Shown: one piece after another, positions 1 through 10,613 of the stretch
Layout of the letters: every line of letters begins with the position of its first letter
How positions within the stretch are numbered: position 1 is the first letter of the stretch
DNA from: Torreya grandis
Taxonomy: Eukaryota > Streptophyta > Pinopsida > Cupressales > Taxaceae
Length of the DNA: 64,000 nucleotides
Assembly (NCBI GenBank): GCA_037957365.1
Contig: JARHVA010000123.1
Span: forward strand, 124,001 to 188,000
Direction of reading: 5' to 3'
Position numbers and translations under genes: made by a program
The notes under the pieces: generated by a model
What the model was told of the DNA's origin: nothing
The model's input: only the letters and a program-made list of their open reading frames with translations
Database searches by the model: none

Positions 1-800
1 AACTATTAGGGCATTTCTCATAGCAGTACTCTTATAATCACCTAGCTTCCACAAAAAATACTTAAGGGTATATATACATTTCTCTCAAAACAACTTCCTC
101 TTACAACTGAGCCATCTAAATGAGAGTGTATTGACATTTAATAAAAGACCATAATCACAAGTTTAGCAAGGTCTAAATACTAGCATCATATCAAGCGTAT
201 CAGCTGCTTGGAAATAGAATGCCAAGTAAGTTCACATTCTTAAATATAACCTTTCATAACAGAGACTTCATGTACAGAACCAGATCTTAATCATGTGCTC
301 CAAGAATAGGCAGGTAAGCATACTAAGCTATCCATCCATTTACTTAGTCCCGGGCAGACTTTAAATGAAATCAAGGTTCTTAGTGGTCATACAACGGAGT
401 ATCATCCCATCTTATCCAGCTGGTACAGAATTCTTAGCCTATCATGGTGATTTTAAAATGCAGTTTGGTCATCAGCATTATCACATTTAAATGATCATGA
501 AGATTGTTAAGGAATGACTCCTTGCTATGTATTTCACAAGGCACTGTTCAACATGTTTATGCATACCATGGATAGTCTCATAATTCTGATTTTAGTAGGT
601 ATAATACTGTTATTCTGATCCTTGCAATTGATGCAAACAGTAAAATTGATCTTAATCTTGCAATATTGCCAATACCAGCCAAGAAACCAAGTACATCATA
701 GTTTATTACCCAAAAGGGCACAGTAGTTACAAAAAAATTATCCTAAAGTTTGAGGCACCTTTTCCTTTTTATTTTGAGGTTTCAAAATAAGTGGCCCCAA
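1..800. other. Unrecognised noncoding sequence
   Basis: No open frame of useful length, RNA gene, LTR terminus or retroelement domain is recognisable on either strand. The base composition is ordinary for plant intergenic or intronic DNA. It leads directly into the duplicated block at 801, so it could be intron or flank of the same unknown locus. Confidence 0.4.
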
Positions 801-1226
801 GTTCTTTGGAGAACTAGTGTATGTTGGTGACAACAAAGTCTCCAAAATGTCTCATCCCCATCCTAATTTAAGTTCTAGTGATTGCAGTCATTCTTCCTGT
901 ACATTCATTTTCTTTTTTATAAACATCTGTGGTAGTCTTTTTGTTTGTTCCTTCTTTTGGTGCTTCTTGGACGACTTATCTTTCTTGGCAGCTGCCTTAT
1001 TTGATACTCCAGCATTACCAGTCTTTATATCCTTGGCATCAATGTAGACTGCCTCATATAGACACATTTTCTAACTTTTTAATGCCAAAAAGGGGTCACT
1101 TACTTTTTGATGCAGCTGCACAAGCCTCTGAAATACCTCATCAAAACCCAAAGGTCATCTTGGGAGGTATCAAGCAGAATAGATTGCATCTAAAATTCAT
1201 AGGTCTATTTTTGGGATGTTATGTCC
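801..1226 (-). repeat. Direct duplication, copy A (lysine-rich exon-like)
   Basis: This block resembles 1415-1824 in the same orientation, with many substitutions and small indels, so the duplication is old. Read on the minus strand, both copies give a short frame containing NAGVSNKA or NAGVSNKE followed by a run of Lys, Ser and His (for example KKDKSSKKHQKKE in copy A). Further along, copy A has KKKMNVQEE where copy B has KKLNLQEE. Peptide-level similarity suggests a former coding exon, but stops interrupt both copies and I do not recognise the family. The lysine-rich part alone is not diagnostic. Confidence 0.55.
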
Positions 1227-1414
1227 TTGTCTTTATCTAAAGTCATGTTATGGCAGTCACCATATATCTTTTTATTTGTATTATAACGAAAGAATTATTC
1301 TCTCCCCATTCAATCCCCACTTTTCCAGCTTGCTGTGTGCCTCGATTGTGGGTTAGCTTGAGCCATGAGAATTCAATTTTAATCCCTATCTTGTTTGGCA
1401 ACTTCATTTGTCAA

Positions 1415-1824
1415 GATTCTTTGGGTGAAACTCCAGTTGAAGTCTCCAACACTTCTCCTTTCCATGCTAATTTTAAGTCCTAGTATTGCAGTGATTCTTC
1501 TTGAAGATTCAGTTTCTTTTTTTCACAACAAGAGTGGCAGTCTTTTTGTGTGTCCTTCCTTTTGGTGCTTCTTGGACTTCTCTTTCTTGACAGCTTCTTT
1601 ATTTGATACTCCAGCATTTCCAGTCTTTACATGCTTGGCATCAATGTAGAGGGCCATATACAGACACATCTTATAACTTTTTTACGCCAAAAAGGGTCAG
1701 TTAGTGATGCAGCAGCGTAGGCCTCTGAAATACCTCATCAAAACACAAAGGTCATCTTGGGAGGCATCAAGTAGAATAGATTGTGTCCAAAATTCATAGG
1801 TGTATTTTTGGAATGTTATGTCCT
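1415..1824 (-). repeat. Direct duplication, copy B (lysine-rich exon-like)
   Basis: This is the second copy of the block at 801-1226, separated from it by about 190 bp. On the minus strand it keeps the peptide ALYIDAKHVKTGNAGVSNKE and a following lysine-rich stretch, close to copy A. Beyond that, a phase containing LAWKGEVLETSTGVSPKES is open for a short distance. The two copies differ enough that this is not a recent slippage event. It may be a duplicated exon of a decayed gene or of an unidentified transposon. Confidence 0.5.
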
Positions 1825-1947
1825 ATGTCACAGGGTTCAGCGAACTTTTAGGTAAAAATTCAAAGTTCACCGGATTTAATGCCCTTGACTGGTCAAATTT
1901 GGCCCGTTCAGCGCATTTAATGCAGACTGAGCCATACCTAAAAACCA

Positions 1948-2103
1948 CTAGTGGGGAAAACATTGAGTGCAGGAATAAATCAGAGACGCGGCTTTTAAAT
2001 AACACCATTCTTCTTCAAAACATGACAACGAATTCATGATTTCAGGTCTAGTAAAAGGGTTTTTCAATTTCAAGTCGTTGAAGAACCTACTCACTGCTGC
2101 CAT
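1948..2103 (-). CDS. Possible short ORF or first exon (51 codons)
   Basis: An ATG at 2103 on the minus strand sits in a CCCGATGG context and opens 51 codons, starting MAAVSRFFNDLKLKNP and ending at a TAG at 1948-1950. It lies just upstream, on the same strand, of the exon-like duplicated blocks, so it could be the first exon of the same decayed gene. I recognise no domain. The length is within what occurs by chance, and no homology evidence was available. Confidence 0.18.
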   Translation of the reverse strand: MAAVSRFFNDLKLKNPFTRPEIMNSLSCFEEEWCYLKAASLIYSCTQCFPH

Positions 2104-2279
2104 CGGGAGTGCTGTCGTGACTTCTGGGTGGAGTCTGGACTGTTGCCGTCAAGAGTGTTGTGTGTGGACTGCTGCATCTAGAGTACTGCTCAGTAGGAGA
2201 CAGCCGAGGTGGAAAGTTGCGAGAGAGAGCTGAGGTGAACTGCTGCCGTCAAATCCCGTGGGCTGAGCGAGCCCTGTCG

Positions 2280-2740
2280 AGTGCCCAATTAACTGTATTC
2301 TCTAAATTTCTCTAAATTTATAATAAACATTAGAGTTAATGAAATTTTAGGGCTTGTTCTCAATTTGTTTTATTTCGTTTTATATATACATATTTTTTTT
2401 TTCGTTATTTTGTTTTTAATTTGTCGAATGAAATTTTAGGTTTTTTTTTCAATTTGTTTTATTTCATTTTATATAATTTTTAAATTTATGTTATTATTTT
2501 GCTTTTATTTAATTTGTTTTTATTTATTAAAATGGTGGTTAATTAGTTTATTTGATATTTTACTTTTTATGTATTTATTTACCATTTTTTTATTGTTATT
2601 TTTAATTTATTTTAATTATATATAATTTATAAAAATATAGGTTTTTTATTTTATAATCTTTGAAAAAAAATTAATTTCATTTTATTGTTATTTATTTATT
2701 TATTTTTCTATATGTGTGTACTCATTTTGAAGATCGGAGA
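2280..2740. other. T-rich, AT-rich low-complexity tract
   Basis: The plus strand is strongly enriched in T and A, with repeated blocks such as caatttgttttatttc occurring twice about 90 bp apart. No coding frame or retroelement terminus is visible. It separates the unknown locus to the left from the LINE to the right and could be either flank or part of a 5' untranslated region. Confidence 0.5.
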
Positions 2741-2908
2741 ATGGAGAGTGTGAGAACAACTAGGTTCTGATCATCTGGTAGTTTGAATTTTTTATTTGAT
2801 TGTCTGTGAGTTGGTAGGAATTTGTTTTTCATTAGTAGGTTTAGATGTTTCCACTAGGGGGGAATCCTCCCCCCGCCTCCCCCTCAAAAAAAACCATTTT
2901 TTAAGAAT

Positions 2909-4199
2909 ATGGTGGTTGGAGCTTCTTCGATGGTTTTAGACAGAGAATTCGATGCATTGATGAATGCAGCAGGAAAGAGGAAGCTACAGAACCCTGGGGT
3001 TGGACCTAGAAATGCAAGCGTGCAAGCATCGGAGGCAATCCCAATCGCTATGCTTGACCCCTCAAAGATCAAAGGAAATATAGCGGGATTCTATGGGCAT
3101 AACCTGATCTGTAAGTTTATGGGAGCCCAGTTAACAATGGAGGCGTTGCATGCGTGGACAAACAGAACCTAAAAGCAAATGGTGAATTTGAGTAAAGGTT
3201 TTTGTGCAAAAAGATATTTTATAGGAGTCTTTGCCAACGAATATGATAGAGACCTAGGGAGGTCCTTACTTCTTCAAGAACGCGGGTCTATTTATGAAGC
3301 ATTAACATACGGCCTTCAAGCCAATTGAGGAATTTCCCAGCATGGCCCTGGTCTGAATTTGCATGTATGCTCTGGTGTAGGAATTCGGGTCCAAGGATGT
3401 CTTCAAAACGGTTACTAATACATTATGTTAGTGGATATGTCAAAACCCCATCATGGTAGAGGTCTATCAAGTTATGCAAGATTTTGTGTGGAATTAGATC
3501 TTTCCCAGCGTCTACCCAAAAGTATCACCCTAAAACCAGAGAGCTTGAATGGACCCAAGACCTAGATTATAAAAGAATCTCATTCAAATGCAGAAACTGT
3601 CATGAGTAGGCCATTTATTTTGAGAATGCCCCTCCCTCCAAAAAAACAACCATGAGGGGAAAGCACTGAAGGCCTTAGAAAAAGACGCAAATGGGTTTAT
3701 GAAGCCAAAGAAGAAGCATGTAGCCAAAGTGAAAGGCATGGTGGTTAAAAAATACATCCCCAAGGAAGGGATAATTGAATCTGAAAATAAGGATCCCCAA
3801 AAAGAAGAGTAGGATAGGGTGCTTGAAACCCAACAACAGAGGGAAAAGGACAACATGGAATTAGAGGACATAGTAGCAAATTATGTGTTTAAAGAAGATT
3901 TAGAGAATCTATTAAAAGAACCAACAACAAGCAATAAGCCCCAGATAACAGAGAAAGGGACCCAAGAGAAATAGGTCAAAGACACCATTATAATAGACAG
4001 GAACAGGGGAAAAGAAAACTGGATGAGCATAGATGAATTAGAGGAAACACTCAAAAAACATCAAAGACAATATTGGAGTCTCACAAACTCCCAATCTTAA
4101 CAGAACAGACAACTTTGGAAAAAGGAGGAGAGGGCAGCCTTGTAGGAAAAAAAACAAGATGAAGCTCTGGAAGCTATAGGGGCAGGCACTCAAGTCTAG
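2909..4199 (+). pseudogene. LINE ORF1 (DUF4283-like plus zinc knuckle), broken
   Basis: The frame opens with MVVGASSMVLDREFDALM. A region ending in GHNLICKFMGAQLTMEALHAW matches the layout of the plant L1 ORF1 DUF4283 domain. Further on, SYARFCVELDLSQRLPKSI and LDYKRISFKCRNCHE match the usual end of that domain and the start of a CCHC knuckle, which is interrupted by a stop right after CHE. A basic and acidic tail follows (KPKKKHVAKVKGMVVKKYIP). Several stops (TAA after NRT at about 3170, and others) and frameshifts make it nonfunctional. In the family, ORF1 is an RNA-binding chaperone of the LINE RNP. Confidence 0.7.
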
Positions 4200-4242
4200 T
4201 TGGACTCAATCTTGGCGAGCACCAAGATCCCACCCCCTCTTG

Positions 4243-4318
4243 ATGCAGGTATTATCCTGGAATATTAAGGACTTAAACGCCTCAAATAAAAGGACGTTGA
4301 AAAATATTATTCTAAGGT
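4243..4318 (+). pseudogene. LINE ORF2 endonuclease N-terminus (truncated)
   Basis: An ATG at 4243 opens MQVLSWNIKDLNASNKRTL, which corresponds to the conserved start of plant L1 ORF2, the apurinic-type endonuclease whose first motif is WN-x-x-G-L-N. The glycine of that motif is Asp here. Only about 25 codons are present before homology passes into the LTR array at 4319, so the catalytic Glu, Asp and His residues and the whole reverse transcriptase are missing. Confidence 0.7.
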
Positions 4319-6827
4319 CCTTCATTGACGAATAAGATACTTTCATACATTGATCAAATAGACCCCAATAAACATATTCTAAGGTCCATAACACTTTTTA
4401 ACACCAGCGCCTTTATGAACACTCCTTGTAGCACTATTCACAATTAGGCCTGTGAACCTACAAAAAGTATGCCAAACAAAACTCAAGCATATACACAACT
4501 TAGTCACACAACCATGACAATAAATCACTTGAACAAAAACTCCATGACCTTAACAACATAACCATGTGCTTTAGACTTCATAACTCAGGGCAAAATGACT
4601 CAAACACTTCTCTGCAAATGGCCCACTCAGAATTCTCAGAACACTCCAAAAACTAGTCATGAACAACTTGATCTTCAACACTTGAAAGAAAACTTCACAT
4701 GACCAATGACACTTTAAAAAGATCATTTGACGACTCTAGACTATTCTCAAATGCAAAAATCACAAGGTCTAATGTCAAATATTGGTTTTGTAGACCAATC
4801 TTTTGACTTACAGTTTCATTGTCCAATCCTGAATAGACAAGCCATTTTGTGAACATATTTTCTTCACTTACACTAACCTCCAAAACTTCTACCAATCATG
4901 ATCATGACTTACAAGTCATGAATAGGACCTCCATGCACTAAAATGCATCATTCTTTCATGAAATTACACTCAAATCCAATTTTTCATCACTGCAACTTAG
5001 AACTGTCAAAACTGTCAAAAACACATTCATGAAACATTGACCTTATAACACTTGTATAGGGACTTTTAAAGACTTCCAATGCATGAGCATGAGTATCTGA
5101 CATTTCCAGACCATCTTCAAACACAAAATTAATATGGCCTAATGTCAAATATTGGTCATGCATTAACATCTTTTGACCTCTCTCCTCATAGTCACAACAG
5201 AACCAGATAAGCCATTTTGGCTTCAACTTTTCAACCTCTATACCTAACTTCCAAATCCTCTACCAAGCATGAATAAGACATACAAGTCCCAAACAATATT
5301 TTTAGGCACTTCAATCGTCCATTCTTTCATGAAATCATACCAAAAAACCAACTTCTCAAACTACCTGGGTTTTGCATTGTTCTTCATAGGCTTGTTAACA
5401 CCTGGCCAACTTGGATCACAAATTTGGAACACTTGAGCACTAGAACCAAACTAGAAACCACCAAGGACATCAACTATGAGTCTCAAACTTCAACCTTCAT
5501 CAATTTGCAAAATTTGTCCAATATAACCTTTTACAATTACAATTTTTTTAGAAACAAACCTATATCTTCACATTTTCTCTCTCCTCTCTAACCACCACCC
5601 CTTGAAGGTACCGAGAGAGTTCACTACAAGCTCCAAACACTTATTTGAGCATTACAAACCATCTTGAGCACTTTTGAATCATGTCTTCAACATCGACTCA
5701 CTATTAGGGTTCTAAGAGGGTTTAAATACACTTCCACTGTTAACGATTGTTCATAAATCATAACTCCTCAGTCCAAAAACTAATGCCTAGAATTTTGAGA
5801 TAGAACCCTTCCCCATCTACTGTGAATAGCCTAGGTTCCCATGCAAAGGTTTAATGAGCTAAAGAGCACAAGAAAATCTTTCTAGGGTTGAGCATCCTTG
5901 ATTTTGTGCACTCGAGAGACCTCAAGCACTTTTTCTTGCCTTAACCTTCAAACTTTGACTTGAAACTCCATGAATACTCCTGAAACAACCTATCATACAT
6001 CTGACAAAGCTCACCTATGCATACTTGCCTTGGAAACTGAACCTCATGCCTCATTAGGCCATGCTCTCACCACCTTGTTTTCTATACATGAGTCTTCACA
6101 CCTCATTAGGCCTTGAACTTACCTTCAAACCTCTTTTCAAGCTCTCAATACTTCACTCACATACTCACACAATGTCAAACATCCTTCTACAACCTTATCT
6201 CACCATGCGACCAAGCTTATGCCTTCATACAAGATCTCTTCATGCCATAACTAAGCTTCACAAGACACCTTGTCCTTAAAGACACTTGATATCAATCTTT
6301 TATAACCTTTACAAGCTTGAGAACATCCATCTCACCATGCCACCATGCCTCTTCATGCACAAGACTAGGCATCCTATGCATAAACCTTCTCAAAACACTA
6401 CTAGGCTCAAGCACTTAACAACTTTGACAACAAGGACCTTCCATGATGACCTTCACATCACTCATGCAAACATAAGAACATATGCCAATCATTTCTTACA
6501 CTCTCAGAATCATTGCAACACTGATCAATATTCTCTCTCATAGTTAACCTCTTTAGTGACCTCATGACCATGCCAACTGATCTTCAACACTTTAGCTTGT
6601 TACAATACAACACTCACTAGAGCATCACTGAGACATCAATGACAACAACAATAATAGTCACATGACATCAACCTTTATTCGCACCTTTGACATCAATCTT
6701 CACAAGAGCACCTCTGGGACAACAAATACAATCTATGACAACAACAATGATATCAACCTTCTCAATAACCTTTGACATCAATGACAACATCAATATCAAA
6801 CCTCAACAATAGGAACAATGCTCAACA
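4319..6827 (-). mobile_element. Array LTR1 (left-truncated)
   Basis: This is the first LTR of the tandem array, on the minus strand. Homology to the other LTRs begins at 4319 with ccttcattgacgaa, so about 0.9 kb of the R/U5 side is missing where it abuts the LINE. The other end is complete: the minus strand begins TGTTGAGCATTG at 6827, directly next to a polypurine tract. A plus-strand open frame starting at 6061 is antisense LTR sequence that recurs in other copies and is not called as a gene. Confidence 0.85.
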
Positions 6828-6895
6828 ATCTCCCTCTTTGTCGTTGATGGAAAAACACATTGCAAATTGATCATTCTCATCTACCCCATTCTGGT

Positions 6896-9771
6896 TGTTA
6901 GCAATTTTGGCTGATGTCTGTAATATTGTCATTGATGTCAAAGGCAGCTTGTGCTATCAGACATTAATGTCAAAAGTTGAATTGCACAGACTTACAGTGA
7001 AAATTGAGTTTATGAAGAGCTTCTACTTATAAAATAAGTAAAGCAGTCTTGAGAACCCGAATGGGTCTTGTAGTGCAGATCGGGTTTATGCAACGACTTT
7101 ACTTGTCTCATTTTTATAAGTCAAGTTGTCTCAAGAATCGGAAAGGGTCTAGAAGAGTTAATCAGGGTTTCGGAAGCACTTTAATTCTTTCATGTTTATA
7201 AGATAAGCAATGTCAAAAACCCGAATAGGTCAAGGAAGAGGTAAGCGGGATTTTGGAGTGACTTTGCTTCTCTCATGTTTATGAGTTAAACAATGTGAAA
7301 AACCCGAATGGGTCTAGGTGAGTTGATCGGAGTTTTGCAACAACTTTACTTAGTTCATTCTAATAAGTTAAGCATAGTTGAAAACCCGAATGGGTCTAGA
7401 AGAGTTGATCGGGTTTCTAAGATGACTTTACTTCTTCCAAGTCTATAAGTCATGCTGAATGAAGAACCCGAAATGGTCTTGAAGAATTCTTTCAAAAAAA
7501 TTGTCAAGTCTTTTTCAGAAAATAGTCCCGAAACAAAAATTTGATGGGCAAGTAGACCATTCAAAAACGCTGAAGGGTACATTCAAAAAATTCCGAAGGG
7601 TATGTGGACCCTTTCAAAAAATCCGAATGGTAGTTTGCAAAAAGCCGAAGGGTATGTGGATCCTTTCAAAAAAGCTGAAGGGTAGTTTGCAAAAGTTCGA
7701 AGGGTATGTGGACCATTCAAGAAAGCCAAAGGGCACTTCTCAAGAAGTCCGAAGGGCAAGTAGACCGTTCAAAAAATCCAAAGGGTAGTCTGCAGAAAAT
7801 ATGAAGGGCAAGTGGACCGTTCAAGAAAGCCGAAGGGTAGTCTACAAAAAAGCCGAAGGGTAGTTTACAGAAAAGCATGAGGACATTTCCAAGGATTTTG
7901 AAGGACAATTTGTTGGGGAAATTGTCTCGAAGAATTTCGTCGAGAAAATTGTTCCAAAGGATTTCTTCAGATAAATTGTCTCGAAGAAATAAGTCAGGAA
8001 AATTATCCCGAAGGTGACCCAGACAAAAAAGTCCAGGGAAATTGTCTCGAATGGGACCCGGACAAAAAGTTTGCAAAAATTGTCCCGAAGGGGACAAGTT
8101 AAAGTTCAAGCAACTCTAAAGAGATTGACAAAGGGGAAGTAAATCAAAGACGTCGAAAGAAGCGAGATGAAGTCAACATGTTGAAGGTTAATGATCTAGT
8201 CAACATAAAGAGTAAGCATCTTTGATGATCCAACGACACACACAAGTCAGGACTAAGAAGATCCAACGAAGTGAGTGGATCCAAAGCTTTAAAAGTGCTC
8301 AAAGGTTAATGCATCATGACAAAGTTAAAGACCGAGCAAGTCTGATAAGATCTATCAGAGCGAAATCTCTCATGAATGCCGTGACAAGTGAGATATAGTC
8401 AAATCTACCAAAGATTAACATCTGACTAAAGTTATGGATCAAGTATATTCGAATAAATCGAAAGGAGCGAAAGTGATCCTGATATATAAGAAATAGCGAG
8501 ATGCAAAAAGAAGCTCGATAGTTAATAAAAGAGCTTCAAATTGGTGCGAAGAAATAAATAAAAGGCCCACATTTAATATGTTCTAATGGTCAGGAAAGGA
8601 ACAGGTAGAATGACTAATGAACTTGAGTCTACACGGAGCTCCAGATCAATCCTCTATTAAAGAAGTGGCACAATTATGACCAAAATACAGCAGTTGTCAA
8701 AATTAAAAAAGAGATCTGACCATTGCAATGTGATGCATGAACTGAGACACGGGAAAGAGCATAAGTCAAAATCGCTTTTATTGAGAATTGGTTAATTACA
8801 ACTAAAGTGTGAACGCAATTGGAGATAGAAAACCCTAAGCTTCATTGTCTATAGATATACGACATCTTGAACATTGTAATGGGTTTTTTGTCATTGTTGT
8901 TGCAGCCATCGCAATTCTGAGAGTGAGTCAAATGCTGTCAATTAGAGACATATGCAGATGGTGTAAAACGTTGTCGACTAGAGACATACGCAGACAGAGT
9001 AAAAGGTAAAAGAAAAAGGGGGAATGAACCATGTCTGAATAAAACATATCCAAACATACGTAGATAAAGAAAATGGGTTGCCACTGTTGCTGTTGAAACT
9101 GAAAAGTGCCATCAAAGAAAATTCAAGGGGTGTCAACTCAGGATGTATGCAGACACAGAATGAAAGACAACTATACATAGAGTGAGGTAGAGAGGAAGAA
9201 AGAGCACACAGAGAATGTGTAAAAATTGAGCAGAAAGAAAGAAAAAGCACACAGAGAATGAGCAAGTATAGACTAGAATTGTAACAAAGAAACTGAACTA
9301 GATTCATTTGTGAATCTATCTTGTATGTTGGAGTTATAGCTCCATGGTTCTAATTGGTGGGTGCCATCAGACAAATTGAGTTGGTGCTCAGTTAGGCGAT
9401 TGGAGTCTCCTTAGGGTTAGTGCCCTTAAATCTTGTAACCAATAAGGTTAAACTGGGTTGGTGCTTAGTTAGGGGATTGGTGTCTCCTAAAGATAGGTGT
9501 CCTTGAATGTAACTAGTGTGGTTTTGCCAGTGAGGTGATTTAACTGAGACTAGATTAGAAAAATAGATTCTAGCAGCTATTCTCACTATGGTTTTTCCCT
9601 TTGGGTTTTTCACCTATAAATCTGGTGTACTGTGCTTTTGTGTGTGTTTGTGCTCTTTACATTTGTTCTTTGATATGCATATGTTTTTGTATTTTATTTA
9701 AAAAGTTAAAGAACTATTTTTTAGCTTATCTACTGATTCACCCCCCTCTCAGTAAATAGTTGTGTTAGACA
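6896..9771 (+). mobile_element. Solo LTR, family S, with TSD CTGGT
   Basis: The 2,876-bp block begins TGTTAGCAATTTTGG and ends GTTGTGTTAGACA. It is bounded by perfect 5-bp target duplications CTGGT at 6891-6895 and 9772-9776, and removing it restores the sequence seen in the other units. No primer binding site, polypurine tract or coding region is present, so it is a solo LTR left by LTR-LTR recombination. The same family occurs in reverse orientation at 14131-16773. It contains a run of degenerate repeats built on CGAAGGG (7540-7870). Near the 3' end it has GATTCACCCCCCTCTCAGT, as found at LTR ends of the host array. Confidence 0.88.
7540..7870 (+). repeat. Degenerate short tandem repeats (CGAAGGG core)
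   Basis: Units of about 25-45 bp alternate variants of cgaagggtatgtggacc and gaagggtagtttgcaaaa, about ten times, inside the solo LTR. They keep partial open frames on both strands, but the repeats themselves explain this. The sequence continues to about 8100 as looser copies such as cccgaagg and ctcgaaga. The reverse-oriented sister LTR has the complementary CCTTCGG motifs at about 15550-16000, so the motif belongs to the family. Confidence 0.75.
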
Positions 9772-10613
9772 CTGGTCTTTCTCCCCCTTTGACATTAATG
9801 ACAAAGGGACACTTGCAGTAATTGGAATTACACCTTTTGCAACTACAACTCAATAAACAAAAACTTCTTTCAAACAAATTGCTTCCTCATTTTGAACTAT
9901 CTCCCATTTTTAGATCATTTTCAACTTCTGGGAACACACTGTTTCCCTGATGGCAACCAATATTAGAAACATCAAACCTTAGAGCTATCAAGCTTCCCCT
10001 TTGACCAAGCATATACCAATCAATGCAACTTTTTCAACAAAAAATGATCATATAGCATAACCATGCTCCCCCTATGCTCATGCTCAATCTTCCAAAGAAC
10101 TCTGAAAGTTAAGAACACTCACCTTGTCCTTGACATGACTGAAGAAGATCAAACTCTTGGTCACACACTAGAATACCACACTCTTGACACCAACTGTAGA
10201 ATTAGGGACTCCCCCTTTGTCTTCACAGCTTAGCACATGAGTCAATAGGACTCTTAAACTATCCTCAACTTCCTTCAAGCATATTGACACCAATACCCCT
10301 TCTTATAACAGATCAAGCTCAACTACTCACAAAAATAGATACAAAAAGCTTACTTCTCATATACCAATTGACTGCACTTTGACCTCAAATATTTGTTTTC
10401 AACCTTAGATCTCTCATCATGTTGCCTACTACACTTCAAACCTCTGAGCTACCAACATAGGAATGGATAATATCCATATTCATCTCCTTGTTTGCAACAT
10501 AGACAACCTGGAATCTTCTCAAGATGAAATCTTCTTTAACTACAATGTCATGTTTCTATTGATAGAAGAATTTATCCATGAAGCCTAATGGATCCCTCCC
10601 TTTTCATAGGGCA

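Larger units (their letters stand above)
2909..4318 (+). mobile_element. L1-type LINE, 5' portion only, truncated at 3' side
   Basis: This is a plant non-LTR retrotransposon fragment. It contains a decayed ORF1 (2909-4199) followed by the start of ORF2 (4243). The 3' part of the endonuclease, the reverse transcriptase and the poly-A tail are all absent, because the sequence changes at 4319 into the array LTR. LINE copies normally lose their 5' end during insertion, so loss of the 3' end points to a later deletion or recombination that created the junction with the array. The exact 5' end is not determined; a C- and G-rich patch at 2855-2885 lies just upstream of the first ORF1 codon. Confidence 0.75.
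6828..10613 (-). mobile_element. Unit 1 internal 3' segment with polypurine tract
   Basis: This is the noncoding tail between gag and LTR1. The polypurine tract is 6828-6839 (minus strand AAAGAGGGAGAT), abutting the LTR. The segment is split by a solo LTR at 6896-9771. The remainder, 9777-10613, carries the recurring GGGGGAG motifs seen in the other units, for example at 9781-9791 and 10068-10074. No protease, reverse transcriptase, integrase or envelope-like frame is present. Confidence 0.75.

Noticed and set aside
3584..3871. Minus-strand 95-codon frame as a gene
   Set aside because: It is the reverse strand of the recognisable LINE ORF1 knuckle and tail region.
6061..6543. Plus-strand frames at 6061-6279 and 6286-6543 as genes
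   Set aside because: They are antisense LTR sequence that recurs, mostly broken, in other LTR copies. No domain, no consistent start or stop.
7355..8109. Coding frames over the CGAAGGG repeats
   Set aside because: Open on both strands because the repeat unit lacks stops; the repeat explains them fully.
6896..9771. Complete transposable element rather than solo LTR
   Set aside because: The block has no internal PBS, PPT or coding domain. Its ends match LTR ends, and a second copy with the same two ends (14131-16773) also lacks an internal region.
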